64,000 nucleotides of DNA from Cellulosimicrobium sp. ES-005 (lineage in GTDB: Bacteria; Actinomycetota; Actinomycetes; Actinomycetales; Cellulomonadaceae), in the NCBI RefSeq assembly GCF_040448685.1, contig NZ_CP159290.1:3844001-3908000 (forward strand), written 5' to 3'. The first letter of the stretch is position 1. Each line of letters opens with the position of its first letter. Of the stretch, positions 15,795-24,627 are shown piece after piece. The notes below the pieces were generated by a model that saw only the letters and a list, made by a program, of their open reading frames with translations, made no database searches and was not told the origin of the DNA. The position numbers and the translations under genes are program-made.

Positions 15795-16695
15795 TCAGTC
15801 CGGTACGCCGAGAACGACAGCGCCTGAGGGCGAGGCGTCTTCTTCGGGTCCGAGTAGTCCTTCTGCCTGCGCAGCACGGCATCCGTCGCGAAGCATCGCG
15901 TGGGAGGGCCGGACCGCCACTTGTTCTCCGACCCAGGGGCCGAGCAGACCGCCACAGGGCGCCCGCAGTTCGGGCACAGCGCCGACTCGTACGCGGCCAG
16001 GGCAAGCATCCATGCCCGCTCCTGCTCGTCCCACTCCGGCTCCACGGTCGTCACGGACGCCGAGACCCGCCCAAGGTCGTCGTACTCGTACTCCGTCCGG
16101 CTGGACGGCTCCCAGCCAGAGAAGCGCCGGTACGACAGCCTCAGGTCGCGCGCTACCTGGAGGTCTCGGACGAGTCCCGGCTCAGCCTCGAGGCGGCCCG
16201 TGAGAAAGGGACGGACACCTCACCCCGGTTCAGCAGGAACACGGCCTGCGCGAAGTCGGAGTACTGCCGGTCCGTCATCTCGTCCGCGAGAGGACCCCAG
16301 TCGTCGCCCGGGTCGAAGTCCTCCGGGGTATCGGCCCGCGTCACCGCGATGATCGACTCGGGGATCACGTCCTCGAAGAACGCCTCACGGTTGATCCCCT
16401 GCGCCTTGTCGAGGTCGTCACCCTCTCGCGGAGGGTGCTTCGCGACGAACTTGGCCCACTCCGAACGGGACAGTGCACGAAGCCGGAAATGGACCGTATC
16501 GGCCAGCATCTTCGACTCCAGCTCGCGAACACGGCGCGCGAGAGACGACGCCTTCGCGTTGCCCACGAGCCGGTCATCGCCAGGCTCCTGCTGCGCCCGC
16601 CGCAGATCCTCCTCAGCCTGCTCCCAGTCCGCCTGCAACGCGGCATCCAAGCACAGGGGGACAGTCTTCTCGGGCCGTCTGATCGTCAGCGCCAT
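15791..16695 (-). CDS. Tail assembly chaperone, -1 frameshift product (GT)
   Basis: Reading shifts by -1 at CCCTTTC (16204-16210) and continues as LTGRLEAEPGLVRDL ... LSYRRFSGWEPSRTEYEYDD to the stop at 15791. The fusion has about 301 residues. The added part holds a CPNC plus SAPGSE region and CFAT, a possible zinc site. As in lambda gpG/gpGT, the long form is expected to load the tape measure while the short form coats it. The open frame runs in from the slip site without a good start of its own, which supports frameshifting. A separate start at 16054 would give an 87-residue fragment and is less likely. Confidence 0.8.
16153..16695 (-). CDS. Tail assembly chaperone, short form (G)
   Basis: The 180-residue protein starts at an ATG with GAGAAGGAAG upstream. 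It lies between the major tail protein and the tape measure, the invariant position of the G chaperone in siphophages. It is acidic and helical, ending in SRDSSETSR. A slippery heptamer lies 49 bases before its stop, so part of the ribosomes should shift to the longer product. Confidence 0.82.
   Translation of the reverse strand: MALTIRRPEKTVPLCLDAALQADWEQAEEDLRRAQQEPGDDRLVGNAKASSLARRVRELESKMLADTVHFRLRALSRSEWAKFVAKHPPREGDDLDKAQGINREAFFEDVIPESIIAVTRADTPEDFDPGDDWGPLADEMTDRQYSDFAQAVFLLNRGEVSVPFSRAASRLSRDSSETSR
16204..16210 (-). promoter_or_regulatory. Programmed -1 frameshift site CCCTTTC
   Basis: On the minus strand the zero-frame codons read GTC CCT TTC TCA, so the heptamer C CCT TTC fits X XXY YYZ exactly. 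Slipping back one base gives CCC TTT and enters the frame that stays open to 15791. The site lies 49 bases before the zero-frame stop. Confidence 0.8.
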
Positions 16696-16778
16696 GCTTC
16701 CTTCTCCCGGATCATCCCGGACCGTCAAGGCTGACCCCCGCCCGGCCGATCCGGGTAGCCGGGCGGGGGAGTGTGATG

Positions 16779-17294
16779 TCAGGCGCCGGCGACGACCGCG
16801 ACGTCCGTGCGGACCGAGCCCGTCACGAACTGCTTCTGCGTCGTCTTGAGCACCGAGTTCGCCTCCGGGGGCAGGTCGTTGTACTCGCCCGGCTTGATCG
16901 GCCAGACCCAGACCTTCTGCCCCACCGCGTACGGCTCGTCGAACTTCACGCCGCGACGACCGACGAGGAACAGGTCGACGCCCGGCTCGAGCGTCTCCTT
17001 CGCCTTGTTGTCCGTCGTCGCGTTCGCGCTGTTCGTGTTGTCGATGTACGTCAGCGACAGGGTGCGCGAGTTCCGTCCCGGCTGCTCGAAGATCTGCTTC
17101 GAGCACAGCCGCTCGTCCGAGATCACCTGCTCGTCCAGGCCCGGGTTGTACCCGTCCGACGTCAGGTAGCACGAGATGTCGACCACCGTGCCGCCCGTGA
17201 GTTCGTCCACCGCAGGGGCGTCGGGGTCCGCGAGTGCCTGCACGAGGATGACGCTGACGTTCTCGTCAGCAGGGGTCGAGGGAATGTCGGCCAT
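16779..17294 (-). CDS. Major tail (tube) protein
   Basis: The 171-residue protein is encoded between the connectors and the tail chaperone, as expected for the tube subunit. It is rich in beta strands, with the segments LSLTYIDNTNSANATTDNKAKETLEPG and DLFLVGRRGVKFDEPYAVGQKVWVWPIKPGEY typical of actinophage major tail proteins. The ATG has GAAGGAG upstream. Confidence 0.85.
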   Translation of the reverse strand: MADIPSTPADENVSVILVQALADPDAPAVDELTGGTVVDISCYLTSDGYNPGLDEQVISDERLCSKQIFEQPGRNSRTLSLTYIDNTNSANATTDNKAKETLEPGVDLFLVGRRGVKFDEPYAVGQKVWVWPIKPGEYNDLPPEANSVLKTTQKQFVTGSVRTDVAVVAGA

Positions 17295-17297
17295 GGT

Positions 17298-17525
17298 TCA
17301 CTCCTTCTCGGTGGCCGTGTCGGGCTCCACCGGACGGCGGGCCCGTCGCTTGGCCGACTGGCCAGCGAGCTTCTTCACGCGCGGCTTCGCCCGCCGCGCG
17401 ACAGTCGAGGGCGGATACCGGTCCGCCTTCACAGGGGTCAGCCCGTTCCCGATGAGCCAGTAGCCCTCAGGGACGTCCTTCTCGTGGCCCGTGACGTCGT
17501 CACGGACACGCACGTAGCGCGGCAT
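17298..17525 (-). CDS. Small basic protein upstream of the tail tube gene
   Basis: The 75-residue protein has an N-terminal strand region (MPRYVRVRDDVTGHEKDVPEG) and a strongly basic Lys/Arg-rich C-terminal half ending in an acidic tail. Short proteins of this form lie between the terminator and tube genes in many actinophages. A smaller relative occurs at 19314-19463 (MPRLIAPNGATVSVSDEKAERL). Function unknown. Confidence 0.65.
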   Translation of the reverse strand: MPRYVRVRDDVTGHEKDVPEGYWLIGNGLTPVKADRYPPSTVARRAKPRVKKLAGQSAKRRARRPVEPDTATEKE

Positions 17526-17538
17526 CAGCGCCCTCCCG

Positions 17539-17955
17539 TCAGGAGATGACGGACGCCGTGAACTCGTACTCGAGCACGCCGACCATCGGGTGAAGGTTTG
17601 TGGTCGTGATCGTCACGTCCCGGTCCTGCTCAGGCGGACGCGAGTTCACCATGCGCAGCCCCGTCGTCGACCACCCCGAGATCGCCGGCCTAGCCCCCTC
17701 GAGAGCGGCGTCGACCTTGTCCGCGACGAACCGGGCCTGCACGGTCGTGTCTCCCACCGCGGAGATCTGCACGAGTGTCCTGCGCAGCACGGACGGGCTC
17801 GCGAGCGTCCGCTCCCACCTGTCAGGGAAGCTGATCGTCACGAACGCCCACGGCGGGGCCGGCACGTTCGCCCCCGTGACCGCCTGACCGTCGTAGACGA
17901 CGATCCCCGCCGGCATGAGCGCCAAGACAGCCGCCGCGAACGCCTGCGAGGTCAC
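17539..17955 (-). CDS. Tail terminator-like protein
   Basis: The 138-residue protein starts at a GTG that overlaps the preceding stop (GTGA). The sequence (VTSQAFAAAVLALMPAGIVVYDGQ ... RRTLVQISAVGDTTVQARFVADKVDAALEG) has the alpha/beta layout of tail terminators that close the tube before head joining. It lies between the connector genes and the tail tube, which fits. The assignment rests mainly on gene order. Confidence 0.65.
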   Translation of the reverse strand: MTSQAFAAAVLALMPAGIVVYDGQAVTGANVPAPPWAFVTISFPDRWERTLASPSVLRRTLVQISAVGDTTVQARFVADKVDAALEGARPAISGWSTTGLRMVNSRPPEQDRDVTITTTNLHPMVGVLEYEFTASVIS

Positions 17956-18335
17956 AGCCCCAGCGCCTTCATCGCGAGGTCGTCGACCGCCTTGAGCAGG
18001 CGCGGCTCCTCGGACCGCAAGGGCTTCTCCAGCGACAGCGACCCGCCACCGTGAGGCCACCCGAAGTACGCGCCGGCCAGCGACCCAGGGCCACCACGAA
18101 CTGGACCGATCTCGTACCCGATCTCGCCGGCCCCGTAGTCGCGCTCGTAGGAGATGGCGCGCTCGATCTGACGAAAGTGGGTCGTGCCGCGCGCGTCCTC
18201 GATCATCTCCGACTTGACGTTCTGCGCGCCCTTCTTTGCGACGGCGTCAGCGTCCTTGAGGAGCCGCGACGCCGCCTTGCCCAGGTCTGCCGCGACCTCC
18301 AGCACCTCGGAGAAGTCAGCGTCGATCGCCGCCAC
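17952..18335 (-). CDS. Head-tail connector/neck protein (HK97 gp10-like)
   Basis: The 127-residue protein starts at GTG, 1 base after the upstream stop, with GGGGAGGT before it. The helical N-terminal half (SEVLEVAADLGKAASRLLKDADAVAKKGAQNVKSEM) and the pattern YGAGEIGYEIGP...GAYFGWPHGGG match the neck proteins often called HK97 gp10-like. It probably joins the head completion proteins to the tail terminator. Confidence 0.7.
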   Translation of the reverse strand: MAAIDADFSEVLEVAADLGKAASRLLKDADAVAKKGAQNVKSEMIEDARGTTHFRQIERAISYERDYGAGEIGYEIGPVRGGPGSLAGAYFGWPHGGGSLSLEKPLRSEEPRLLKAVDDLAMKALGL

Positions 18336-18336
18336 G

Positions 18337-18750
18337 TCACACCTCCCCAGGCATCTCGTCCACGAAGCACCGCTGCGCCGTCGACAACGACTTGTTGAAC
18401 GGCGCCGTGATCCGGTACCGCTTGCCGACCTTGTCCGCATCGAACGGCGACGCGGTGATCGTCACGACATCACCAGGCAGAGGCTGGAACGCGTCGACCG
18501 GGAAGTCCGCCCGGTACCGCTGCACGGTGAACGAGCGCCCACCAGCCTCCGGGGTCTGCTCGTACCCCTCGTAGGTCTGGATCTTCACCCGCCCCGTGTA
18601 GAGCAGCGTCTGCGGCGTCGTCGTCACACCCGTCGCAGGGTCTGTCACGGGGGTACCGGGGCGTGTCACCGTGCAGGAGTCCGTCATGAGCTTCTCGGCG
18701 TACCCACGAAGCCGGGGGAGTGCGCCGGCGATCGCGTCGCCGAACGTCAT
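18337..18750 (-). CDS. Head closure protein (DUF6093-like)
   Basis: The 137-residue protein starts at an ATG overlapping the previous stop (ATGA). The segment DSCTVTRPGTPVTDPATGVTTTPQTLLYTGRVKIQ is the small barrel of head-closure proteins. It is encoded directly after the adaptor and before the neck protein. The DUF name is from resemblance only. Confidence 0.68.
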   Translation of the reverse strand: MTFGDAIAGALPRLRGYAEKLMTDSCTVTRPGTPVTDPATGVTTTPQTLLYTGRVKIQTYEGYEQTPEAGGRSFTVQRYRADFPVDAFQPLPGDVVTITASPFDADKVGKRYRITAPFNKSLSTAQRCFVDEMPGEV

Positions 18751-19253
18751 GATCCCTCGGTCTCGTAGAGCGGGTACCCGGCGATGTCCGCGCCGCACGT
18801 GCAGAACCCGGCGTACCAGTACGGCACGTTCGCGTACTGGTTGGCCGAGCACACGTCGGCGTGGACGACGGCGCGCTGAGCAACCGTGTCGACGGCGTAG
18901 GCCTTGCCGGACTTCGGCGCGGTCGGGAACAGGAGCTCCCACCACTCCGGGAGGATCGCGACCCGGCCGCGGCTCGAGGAGTACCGGCGAGCCTCACGCC
19001 CGTCGTCTACCGCGATTTCCACCGATGTCGCGTCGTCGGGTCGGCGAACCTGCGCCACCACGGCCTCACGCGTCACGTAGTCCACCACGGTCGGGTCGAG
19101 CGCGGTCGGGTCAACGCCGCGCCGAGTCGCCTCGGCGTTGATCAGCATGGACGCGTCGTTGATCCACATCGTCCACTGGTCGTACTGCGTGGTCCCGGGC
19201 GCGGGCGGATCCTGCCCGAGAGCGGTGGCGATGTCCTCGACTACCACGGTCAT
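18747..19253 (-). CDS. Head-tail adaptor protein
   Basis: The 168-residue protein begins MTVVVEDIATALGQ and is helical (WINDASMLINAEATRRGVDP), as in the adaptor that sits on the portal ring. An unusual cysteine-bearing C-terminus (ADVCSANQY ... GFCTCGAD) might bind a metal. The ATG at 19253 is chosen over upstream starts that lack a usable ribosome-binding site. It is the first connector gene after the capsid. Confidence 0.65.
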   Translation of the reverse strand: MTVVVEDIATALGQDPPAPGTTQYDQWTMWINDASMLINAEATRRGVDPTALDPTVVDYVTREAVVAQVRRPDDATSVEIAVDDGREARRYSSSRGRVAILPEWWELLFPTAPKSGKAYAVDTVAQRAVVHADVCSANQYANVPYWYAGFCTCGADIAGYPLYETEGS

Positions 19254-19313
19254 GAGCCGCACCGCCTCTCGGGTGACCCTCCGGCCAGGCACAAGCCTGG
19301 CCGGAGGGGTTCA

Positions 19314-19463
19314 TCACTCGTCGTCAGACTTGGTCTTGCGAGTGCGGCGAGCAGGCTTGGCCGGCTGGTCATCCGCGGGCTTGAAGCCCTGGTCAGTCAG
19401 CCGTTCGGCCTTCTCGTCGGAGACGCTCACGGTGGCGCCGTTCGGCGCGATCAGCCGAGGCAT
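19314..19463 (-). CDS. Small protein downstream of the capsid gene
   Basis: The 49-residue protein starts MPRLIAPNGATVSVSDEKAERLTDQGFKP and ends in a Lys/Arg then acidic tail. The ATG overlaps the stop of the major capsid gene (TGATG). It resembles a shortened form of the protein at 17298-17525, especially MPR followed by a strand and a GxxP motif, so both may contain the same small head/tail motif. Confidence 0.65.
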   Translation of the reverse strand: MPRLIAPNGATVSVSDEKAERLTDQGFKPADDQPAKPARRTRKTKSDDE

Positions 19464-20371
19464 CAGGCCGCCGCATCCTCGATCACGGCGAACTGGTCCG
19501 CGAAGACGTACCACGCGAAGATGACCTCCGCCCGGAAGAGGATCTCGTTGTGGCCAGCCAGGTCGCGACCCGTGTTGTCAGGGTCACCGAACTGCAGCAT
19601 CCGGAACGGGAACGTGCGCTGGACTCCCCAGCGGATGCCCTGTTCGTAGTTGCCGACGATCGCGCGCACCTTGTTGTCGGCGGTGGACCCGTCGACCGGC
19701 TTGCCCGAGACCGTGCTCGAGACAGAGGCGCGCAGTCCCTCGAAGCCGGACACGTTGACGCCGAGCCCGAGCTCGGGGTACTTCTTGCGGCCGTCCGCGT
19801 ACCGGGCGGTGGACAGCGTCCACGCGTAGGACGGGTCGAGCGCGACGCCGGTCGGGCTGTACCCGTCGCCGATCACCAGGCCGGCCGCCGCCTCGAAGTC
19901 GAGGTCCGGCTCGGACGACGCGGTGATCTCGACACGGTTCGTCGTCGTGTTGAGGTAGTTCGTCCACGCCGTGATCGCGCTGCCCGTGCGAGGGTTGATG
20001 CGGTAGTACGCGCCCAGGTCGAGACCGCGGGCGAGCGCACGCGCGCACTTCTCCTCGAACTTGTCGAGGACTCCGAGCTGGTAGTCCTCGTCCGCGATCA
20101 GGAACTCGTCGCTGGTCCGGAAGTTGACGACCGCCTTGTGCGGCGGGGCGACGACGCTCGAGGGCTGCGCGTCGTCCTCGGACTTCGCCGCGCCCTCCTC
20201 GACGAACTCCGCCGTGAGGTCGTCGTCGAACGTGACGATCGTGGCGGGGCCGAACCGCATCGGCTCCTGGTTGGAGAGTGCGGCGATGGTCGAACCGGTC
20301 TTGGTCTTCTCGACGATCCCGTCCACGATCTGGGTGGGCAGGGTGACGTCGCTCGTGGTCAGAGTGGCCAC
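19463..20371 (-). CDS. Major capsid protein, HK97 fold
   Basis: The 302-residue protein has the course of actinophage HK97-type coat proteins. There is a short N-arm, then AEFVEEGAAKSEDDAQPSS (E-loop region) and VVNFRTSDEFLIADED (spine helix start). A long alpha region with GLDLGAYYRINPRTGSA and a C-terminal EILFRAEVIFAWYVFADQFAVIE strand follow. There is no long N-terminal delta domain, and a separate scaffold gene lies directly upstream, as expected. Confidence 0.92.
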   Translation of the reverse strand: MATLTTSDVTLPTQIVDGIVEKTKTGSTIAALSNQEPMRFGPATIVTFDDDLTAEFVEEGAAKSEDDAQPSSVVAPPHKAVVNFRTSDEFLIADEDYQLGVLDKFEEKCARALARGLDLGAYYRINPRTGSAITAWTNYLNTTTNRVEITASSEPDLDFEAAAGLVIGDGYSPTGVALDPSYAWTLSTARYADGRKKYPELGLGVNVSGFEGLRASVSSTVSGKPVDGSTADNKVRAIVGNYEQGIRWGVQRTFPFRMLQFGDPDNTGRDLAGHNEILFRAEVIFAWYVFADQFAVIEDAAA

Positions 20372-20387
20372 GGCTGCCTCCTAAGGC

Positions 20388-20888
20388 TTAGTCCCGTTCG
20401 GTCACGCTGCGCAGCCACTCACGCTTTGCTGCGTCAGGCCCGCCGCCCGGGTTGGATGGGGTACGGCCCGCGAGAGGATCGCGGTTGCCGTTCTTCCTGC
20501 GGTCGTCCGCGGTCTCGGCGAGACGCTCCGCCTGCTTGGTGAGCGTTGCCTCGTCGGCCGCGGTGAGGAACAGTTCCGCGTCCTCGTCGGAGATCCCGTG
20601 CTTCGCCTGGATGCGCGAGCGCAGAGCCGTCGTCCGGGTGGACTCCAGCTCCTTCTCGAGCTTGGCGATACGGGTCGCAGTGGTCTGCTGCGAATCGTCG
20701 AGCTGCTGAGCCTTCGCCTTGAGCTCGTCGTAGTCGGCGAACTTCGCACGCTCGCGCTCGAGGCGGGACTTCACCATCGCGTCGAACTCGGCCTGCGAGG
20801 TCGGCGCCTTGAACCCCTGTCCGCCGTCTCCGCCGCCCGTGGGGGCAGGGTCTCCGGTGGACTCCGGGGCAGGGTTCTCCGTGGGCAT
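20388..20888 (-). CDS. Capsid scaffold protein
   Basis: The 166-residue protein has a disordered Pro/Gly-rich N-terminus, a long coiled coil (about residues 40-95: RLERERAKFADYDELKAKAQQLDDSQ onward) and a C-terminal charged capsid-binding region ending KREWLRSVTERD. It sits directly before the coat gene, with a good AGGAGGAA-type ribosome-binding site before the ATG. It should direct shell assembly and then leave. Confidence 0.82.
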   Translation of the reverse strand: MPTENPAPESTGDPAPTGGGDGGQGFKAPTSQAEFDAMVKSRLERERAKFADYDELKAKAQQLDDSQQTTATRIAKLEKELESTRTTALRSRIQAKHGISDEDAELFLTAADEATLTKQAERLAETADDRRKNGNRDPLAGRTPSNPGGGPDAAKREWLRSVTERD

Positions 20889-20955
20889 CTGTTCCTCCTG
20901 TGCACCGCCCGTTGACCGCCGGCGTCCGCGTACCCCGTCGAAGGACGGGAAGTCT

Positions 20956-21648
20956 CTAGTCCTCGTACCGCTGGATGTAGTTGCGGATGCTCGCGTTGTG
21001 CTCCGCCTTCTGCTCCGGCGTCATTCGAGTGGTTCGGCGCGACGCCTTGTAGACGGCGACGTCAACCTCAGGCGCATCGGGGTCCCACGACGGGACCGCC
21101 GCGCAGTCACACGACTTGTGGGCCGCGAACAGGACCGATCGCTCGCGGTACACCGCGCCACGGTCGATCAACATCCGGCAGAACGAGCACGACCCACCAG
21201 ACCCGATCCGCTGCCACCCCGACGCCCTGGGATCTCGGTCAGCCGACGTCGTGATCGTCTGCCGCGACGCCGCCAACACGTACTTCGGGGCCGCCGACCG
21301 CAGCGCCACGAGTGTCTCGTTCGGCGTGTCCGTGAACAGTGCCCCGACCGCTCGCCGCGTCGTGCCATCGACCGCACTCAGGTACGGCGAGGCGGCCATG
21401 GTCGCCCTGAACCGACCCGACACGCCCTCTGACGCCCTGACGCCGTCGTACCAGTCCGCGGCGACCGCAGCCGCCGACTCCCCGTACTGCGACACCAAGA
21501 CCGGCATGAAAGCCAGCAGTGCGTCTCTCGCGCGCTCCGGCCGGTCCAGGTTCAGCGACGCGAAGAACGCGTCCAGGTCCCGAGTCACCAGCCGGCGGAT
21601 ACCGGCCTGCGCCAGCCGAAGACGCTCCGCGTCAGCTGGCGAGACCAT
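20956..21648 (-). CDS. MuF-like minor head/capsid morphogenesis protein
   Basis: The 230-residue protein directly follows the portal gene, overlapping it by 17 bases. It has the helical N-terminus (ADAERLRLAQAGIRRLVTRDLDAFFAS) and the later segment WQRIGSGGSCSFCRMLIDRGAVY ... HKSCDCAAVP. The cysteines SCSFC and CDC with the nearby His could bind zinc, as in many MuF-type actinophage proteins. MuF proteins sit inside the head near the portal. Protease activity is not indicated by any motif. Confidence 0.72.
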   Translation of the reverse strand: MVSPADAERLRLAQAGIRRLVTRDLDAFFASLNLDRPERARDALLAFMPVLVSQYGESAAAVAADWYDGVRASEGVSGRFRATMAASPYLSAVDGTTRRAVGALFTDTPNETLVALRSAAPKYVLAASRQTITTSADRDPRASGWQRIGSGGSCSFCRMLIDRGAVYRERSVLFAAHKSCDCAAVPSWDPDAPEVDVAVYKASRRTTRMTPEQKAEHNASIRNYIQRYED

Positions 21649-23065
21649 CAGGCGCAGCCTGCGTCTCGCGCGCCGCCGCGATCAGCGCGTCCATGCGGAC
21701 GTTCGCCAGCGCCCGCTGGCGCTCAGCCAGCGCCCTACTGATCTGCTGGTCATCCAGACCGATGAGCTCGAGCCCGACCTCCGTCTCGCCGAGCCACGGC
21801 ACCGCCCCGAGCTGCTTTGACCCCGCGTCAGCCTGCGCCGCACGCGACACGTACCGCGGGTCACGCCACTTGCAGTCGATCGACTGCCACGCGTCAGGCA
21901 CGGCATCCAGCCCAGACTGCATCGCCATTGCGATCGGTATCACGTGACGCAGCGCCGACGTGAACTCGTCCGTCGCCCCCTCGGCTTCTGAGATGAGCTC
22001 GTACTGCGACGCGTCGTAGGACTCGGCAGACGTCGGGTTCACGATGTCCGAGATCGCCACTGACGAGTCCGGTAGCGACGCCTCGCGCGCGAACAGTTTC
22101 GAGTACGCGTTCAGCGCCTTGAGCTGCGGCTCCGGGCTCGACGCCTCGAACTTCTTCACGTCTGCGCGAGACAGCGGGTCGCCCTCGCGCTCCGGGTCGT
22201 CAGGGATCCCCTTGTAGCGGCCCAGGCGACGCGCGTTGTCTGGGAGCGGCTTCCCGTTCTCGTCACGGAAGATCGACAGGTCCGCGCCGAGCACCCAGAA
22301 CTCCGGGTTTGCGTACACGTCCATGTGACCCTCGAGCCGAACCAACGTGCGCGCCGCAGCGTCCTGCAAGCCACGCACGGGGCGCGTCAGACGAGTGCGG
22401 CCCATCGGCTTCTTGAGCCTCGGGCGGTACGGCATCACCGCAGCCGGCACACCGAGCGTGTGCCGCGACCGGACGACCTCCCACCTGCCGTCGATGATCT
22501 CCGCTGCGATCGTCTCGTTTCGCAGGACAAGAGACAGCGCAGTAACCCGTCGCGTCCGGTCGCGCTCATGCACGATCAGGAGGTTGTCGAGCTGGCGCGT
22601 GCGAGGGTTCCGCTCACCCGTTGCGTCCGACGCCGAGTAGAAGTGCACCATCCCGCCCGGCTCACCCACGGACTCGTCACCCCTTGACGCGACCGCGAAC
22701 GCCGGGCCCAGGATCAGGGCCTCGATGATCGCCTGATCCACCTCGGCGCCGAGGTGATTCTTGTCCCAGACCTCGTTGTAGCCGTAGTCGCCGAGCGTCC
22801 CGTCGGCCCAGACCATGCGCTCGAGGTTGCAGCGCAGGGCGAGCGTGTCTACGGCCTTCGCGGACCAGCCCAGGACCAGCCCAAGCCGGTAGTACTGCTC
22901 CGGAACGATGCCTCCGTGGATCTTACGCAGCGTCTTCTCGGCCTCGTAGTACGCCTGGAGCTTCTGGTTTCGCGGCGCGAGGTGGTCCAGGCGCTTGAGA
23001 AGTCCGCCCAGAAGGTTGTTCGTGTCGTCGTCCACGTCCGGGAGCAGGATCTGCTGGTCGCTCAT
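21632..23065 (-). CDS. Portal protein
   Basis: The 477-residue protein is typical of SPP1-gp6-type portals of actinophages. The N-terminal part (YYEAEKTLRKIHGGIVPEQY) leads to a wing domain with GDYGYNEVWDKNHLGAEVDQAIIEALILGPAF, a stem/clip region near residue 230-330 and a C-terminal helical crown. Its start overlaps the stop of the large terminase by 4 bases. Confidence 0.9.
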   Translation of the reverse strand: MSDQQILLPDVDDDTNNLLGGLLKRLDHLAPRNQKLQAYYEAEKTLRKIHGGIVPEQYYRLGLVLGWSAKAVDTLALRCNLERMVWADGTLGDYGYNEVWDKNHLGAEVDQAIIEALILGPAFAVASRGDESVGEPGGMVHFYSASDATGERNPRTRQLDNLLIVHERDRTRRVTALSLVLRNETIAAEIIDGRWEVVRSRHTLGVPAAVMPYRPRLKKPMGRTRLTRPVRGLQDAAARTLVRLEGHMDVYANPEFWVLGADLSIFRDENGKPLPDNARRLGRYKGIPDDPEREGDPLSRADVKKFEASSPEPQLKALNAYSKLFAREASLPDSSVAISDIVNPTSAESYDASQYELISEAEGATDEFTSALRHVIPIAMAMQSGLDAVPDAWQSIDCKWRDPRYVSRAAQADAGSKQLGAVPWLGETEVGLELIGLDDQQISRALAERQRALANVRMDALIAAARETQAAPDGLAS

Positions 23066-24627
23066 GCCACCACCGCCCGTCGCCCGCTCGAAGATGCCCG
23101 CTCACCGTCACCAGGAGGCTTGCGCTTGGTCGTCGTCGCCCCGAAGTGGGCGTAGGTCACTGCCTCGAGCGGAGTCACGTCCACGTCGTCACTGATCGCC
23201 TGCCAGCCCCAGCCGCCGTCCTTGCCGATCGGACGCTTCGTCGCCGCCCTCACGACGTCATCCAGGCCCGTCTGCCCGTAGTGCGTCAGGACGCCCGACT
23301 TCACCGACTCGAGCAGGCCCGAGTGCGCCTCATAGACCTGGCTCAGCGTCGGAACGACGATCCGCCGGCGCGGGACGCCGCGCTTCACCAGCGCCGTCAC
23401 GAACTGGTCCGCGCCCGCCTTGCCGTCGACCACGATCACCGCAGCCTTGCGCCAGCGAGCGGCGATCCAGTCCGCAAGGTCGGCAGTGCCAGACGCCGTC
23501 GACATCGCCTTGATGACCTCGACGTGCGTCGGGCCATCCTCGGGCCGCCGAGCGCCCGCCAGAGACACGCGCTGCCCATCCGGGGAGAACTTCACGCCGT
23601 ACGCCTGAACGCCCGCGGGAGGAGCGATCTCGCGATGCCCCGCCTTCCAGGCAGCCTGTTCGATGAGCGCCTTCGCGCCCACGACCTCGTCCCAGATCCC
23701 CAGGCCCTCACGGCGCCAGGAGTCCTTGTCCGGGAGGTTCTTCCTCAGCCGCTGCACCGAGACCGGCGGGGTCCTGTGCGGGTACGACGGGTTCGCAAGT
23801 TCGACCTGCCTCGGATCGTCGACATCCAGGCTCGAGTCGCCAGAGCACTCGACATAGACCGAATCCCCAGACTCCACCGGAACCCCGAAATCCACGCCCC
23901 CCGCGGCCTTCTTCGACTCCAGAGCCTCCTGCCGGCGCTCCGTGAACACGTCACCGGGATCCACCTCAGGCCGAGGCGGTGTGCCCATGTAGAACAGCAG
24001 CGCACCGTGCTCGAAACGTGACTGGTTCGTCGCCGCCACCATGTCCTCGAGCGCCTTCACCGTGAGGATCTGCGCCTCGTCGAACACCTCGATGTCGACC
24101 TCGTCGAACCCGCGCCCGAACCCCTGCTCACGAGCGCCGAAGATGATCCGCGAGCCGTTGACGAACGGGATCTCCTGCTCACCGTTCGCGTCCCGGATCG
24201 CCGTCCCGTTGTTAGAGCCGGCCTTGATGTACGGCCGGACACTCCGACGCAGGACGTAGGCCTTCATCTTCTGGAACGTGTTCGTCGCCGTTCGCATGCG
24301 GTGCGCCGTCCAGATGACCGTGAGGTCCGGGAACAGCGTGCACAGCGCGACCACGATCCTCATGACGATGAACGTCTTCGCGACCTGACGGGGGATCGAG
24401 AACGTGACCCCGCCGATCGTCGCCGCGAACGATCCATCGGCACGGATGCCGAGCGTCACCTCGCCCAGGCCGTCCTGCCAGGCGTCGAACTGGTCGCCGA
24501 ACTCCTCGCACCGTTCCGCAACGTCGTACCAGAGCGAGTCGACGATCCCCTCGGGGATGACGACGTGCCGGGCGGCCTCAGATAGCCGACGCGTTGAACG
24601 ATCGACGGGGGCGGCGGTTGCCGTCAT
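23062..24627 (-). CDS. terL: Terminase large subunit
   Basis: The 521-residue protein has an N-terminal ATPase with a degenerate Walker A (IPRQVAKTF, near residue 77) and Walker B (EVFDEAQIL, near 182). A C-terminal RNase H-like nuclease follows with VDGKAGADQ (near 395) and SDDVDVTPLEA toward the end. It packages DNA into the prohead. The ATG lies after GGAGGCGG and the gene overlaps the end of the small subunit gene by 50 bases. Confidence 0.93.
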   Translation of the reverse strand: MTATAAPVDRSTRRLSEAARHVVIPEGIVDSLWYDVAERCEEFGDQFDAWQDGLGEVTLGIRADGSFAATIGGVTFSIPRQVAKTFIVMRIVVALCTLFPDLTVIWTAHRMRTATNTFQKMKAYVLRRSVRPYIKAGSNNGTAIRDANGEQEIPFVNGSRIIFGAREQGFGRGFDEVDIEVFDEAQILTVKALEDMVAATNQSRFEHGALLFYMGTPPRPEVDPGDVFTERRQEALESKKAAGGVDFGVPVESGDSVYVECSGDSSLDVDDPRQVELANPSYPHRTPPVSVQRLRKNLPDKDSWRREGLGIWDEVVGAKALIEQAAWKAGHREIAPPAGVQAYGVKFSPDGQRVSLAGARRPEDGPTHVEVIKAMSTASGTADLADWIAARWRKAAVIVVDGKAGADQFVTALVKRGVPRRRIVVPTLSQVYEAHSGLLESVKSGVLTHYGQTGLDDVVRAATKRPIGKDGGWGWQAISDDVDVTPLEAVTYAHFGATTTKRKPPGDGERASSSGRRAVVA

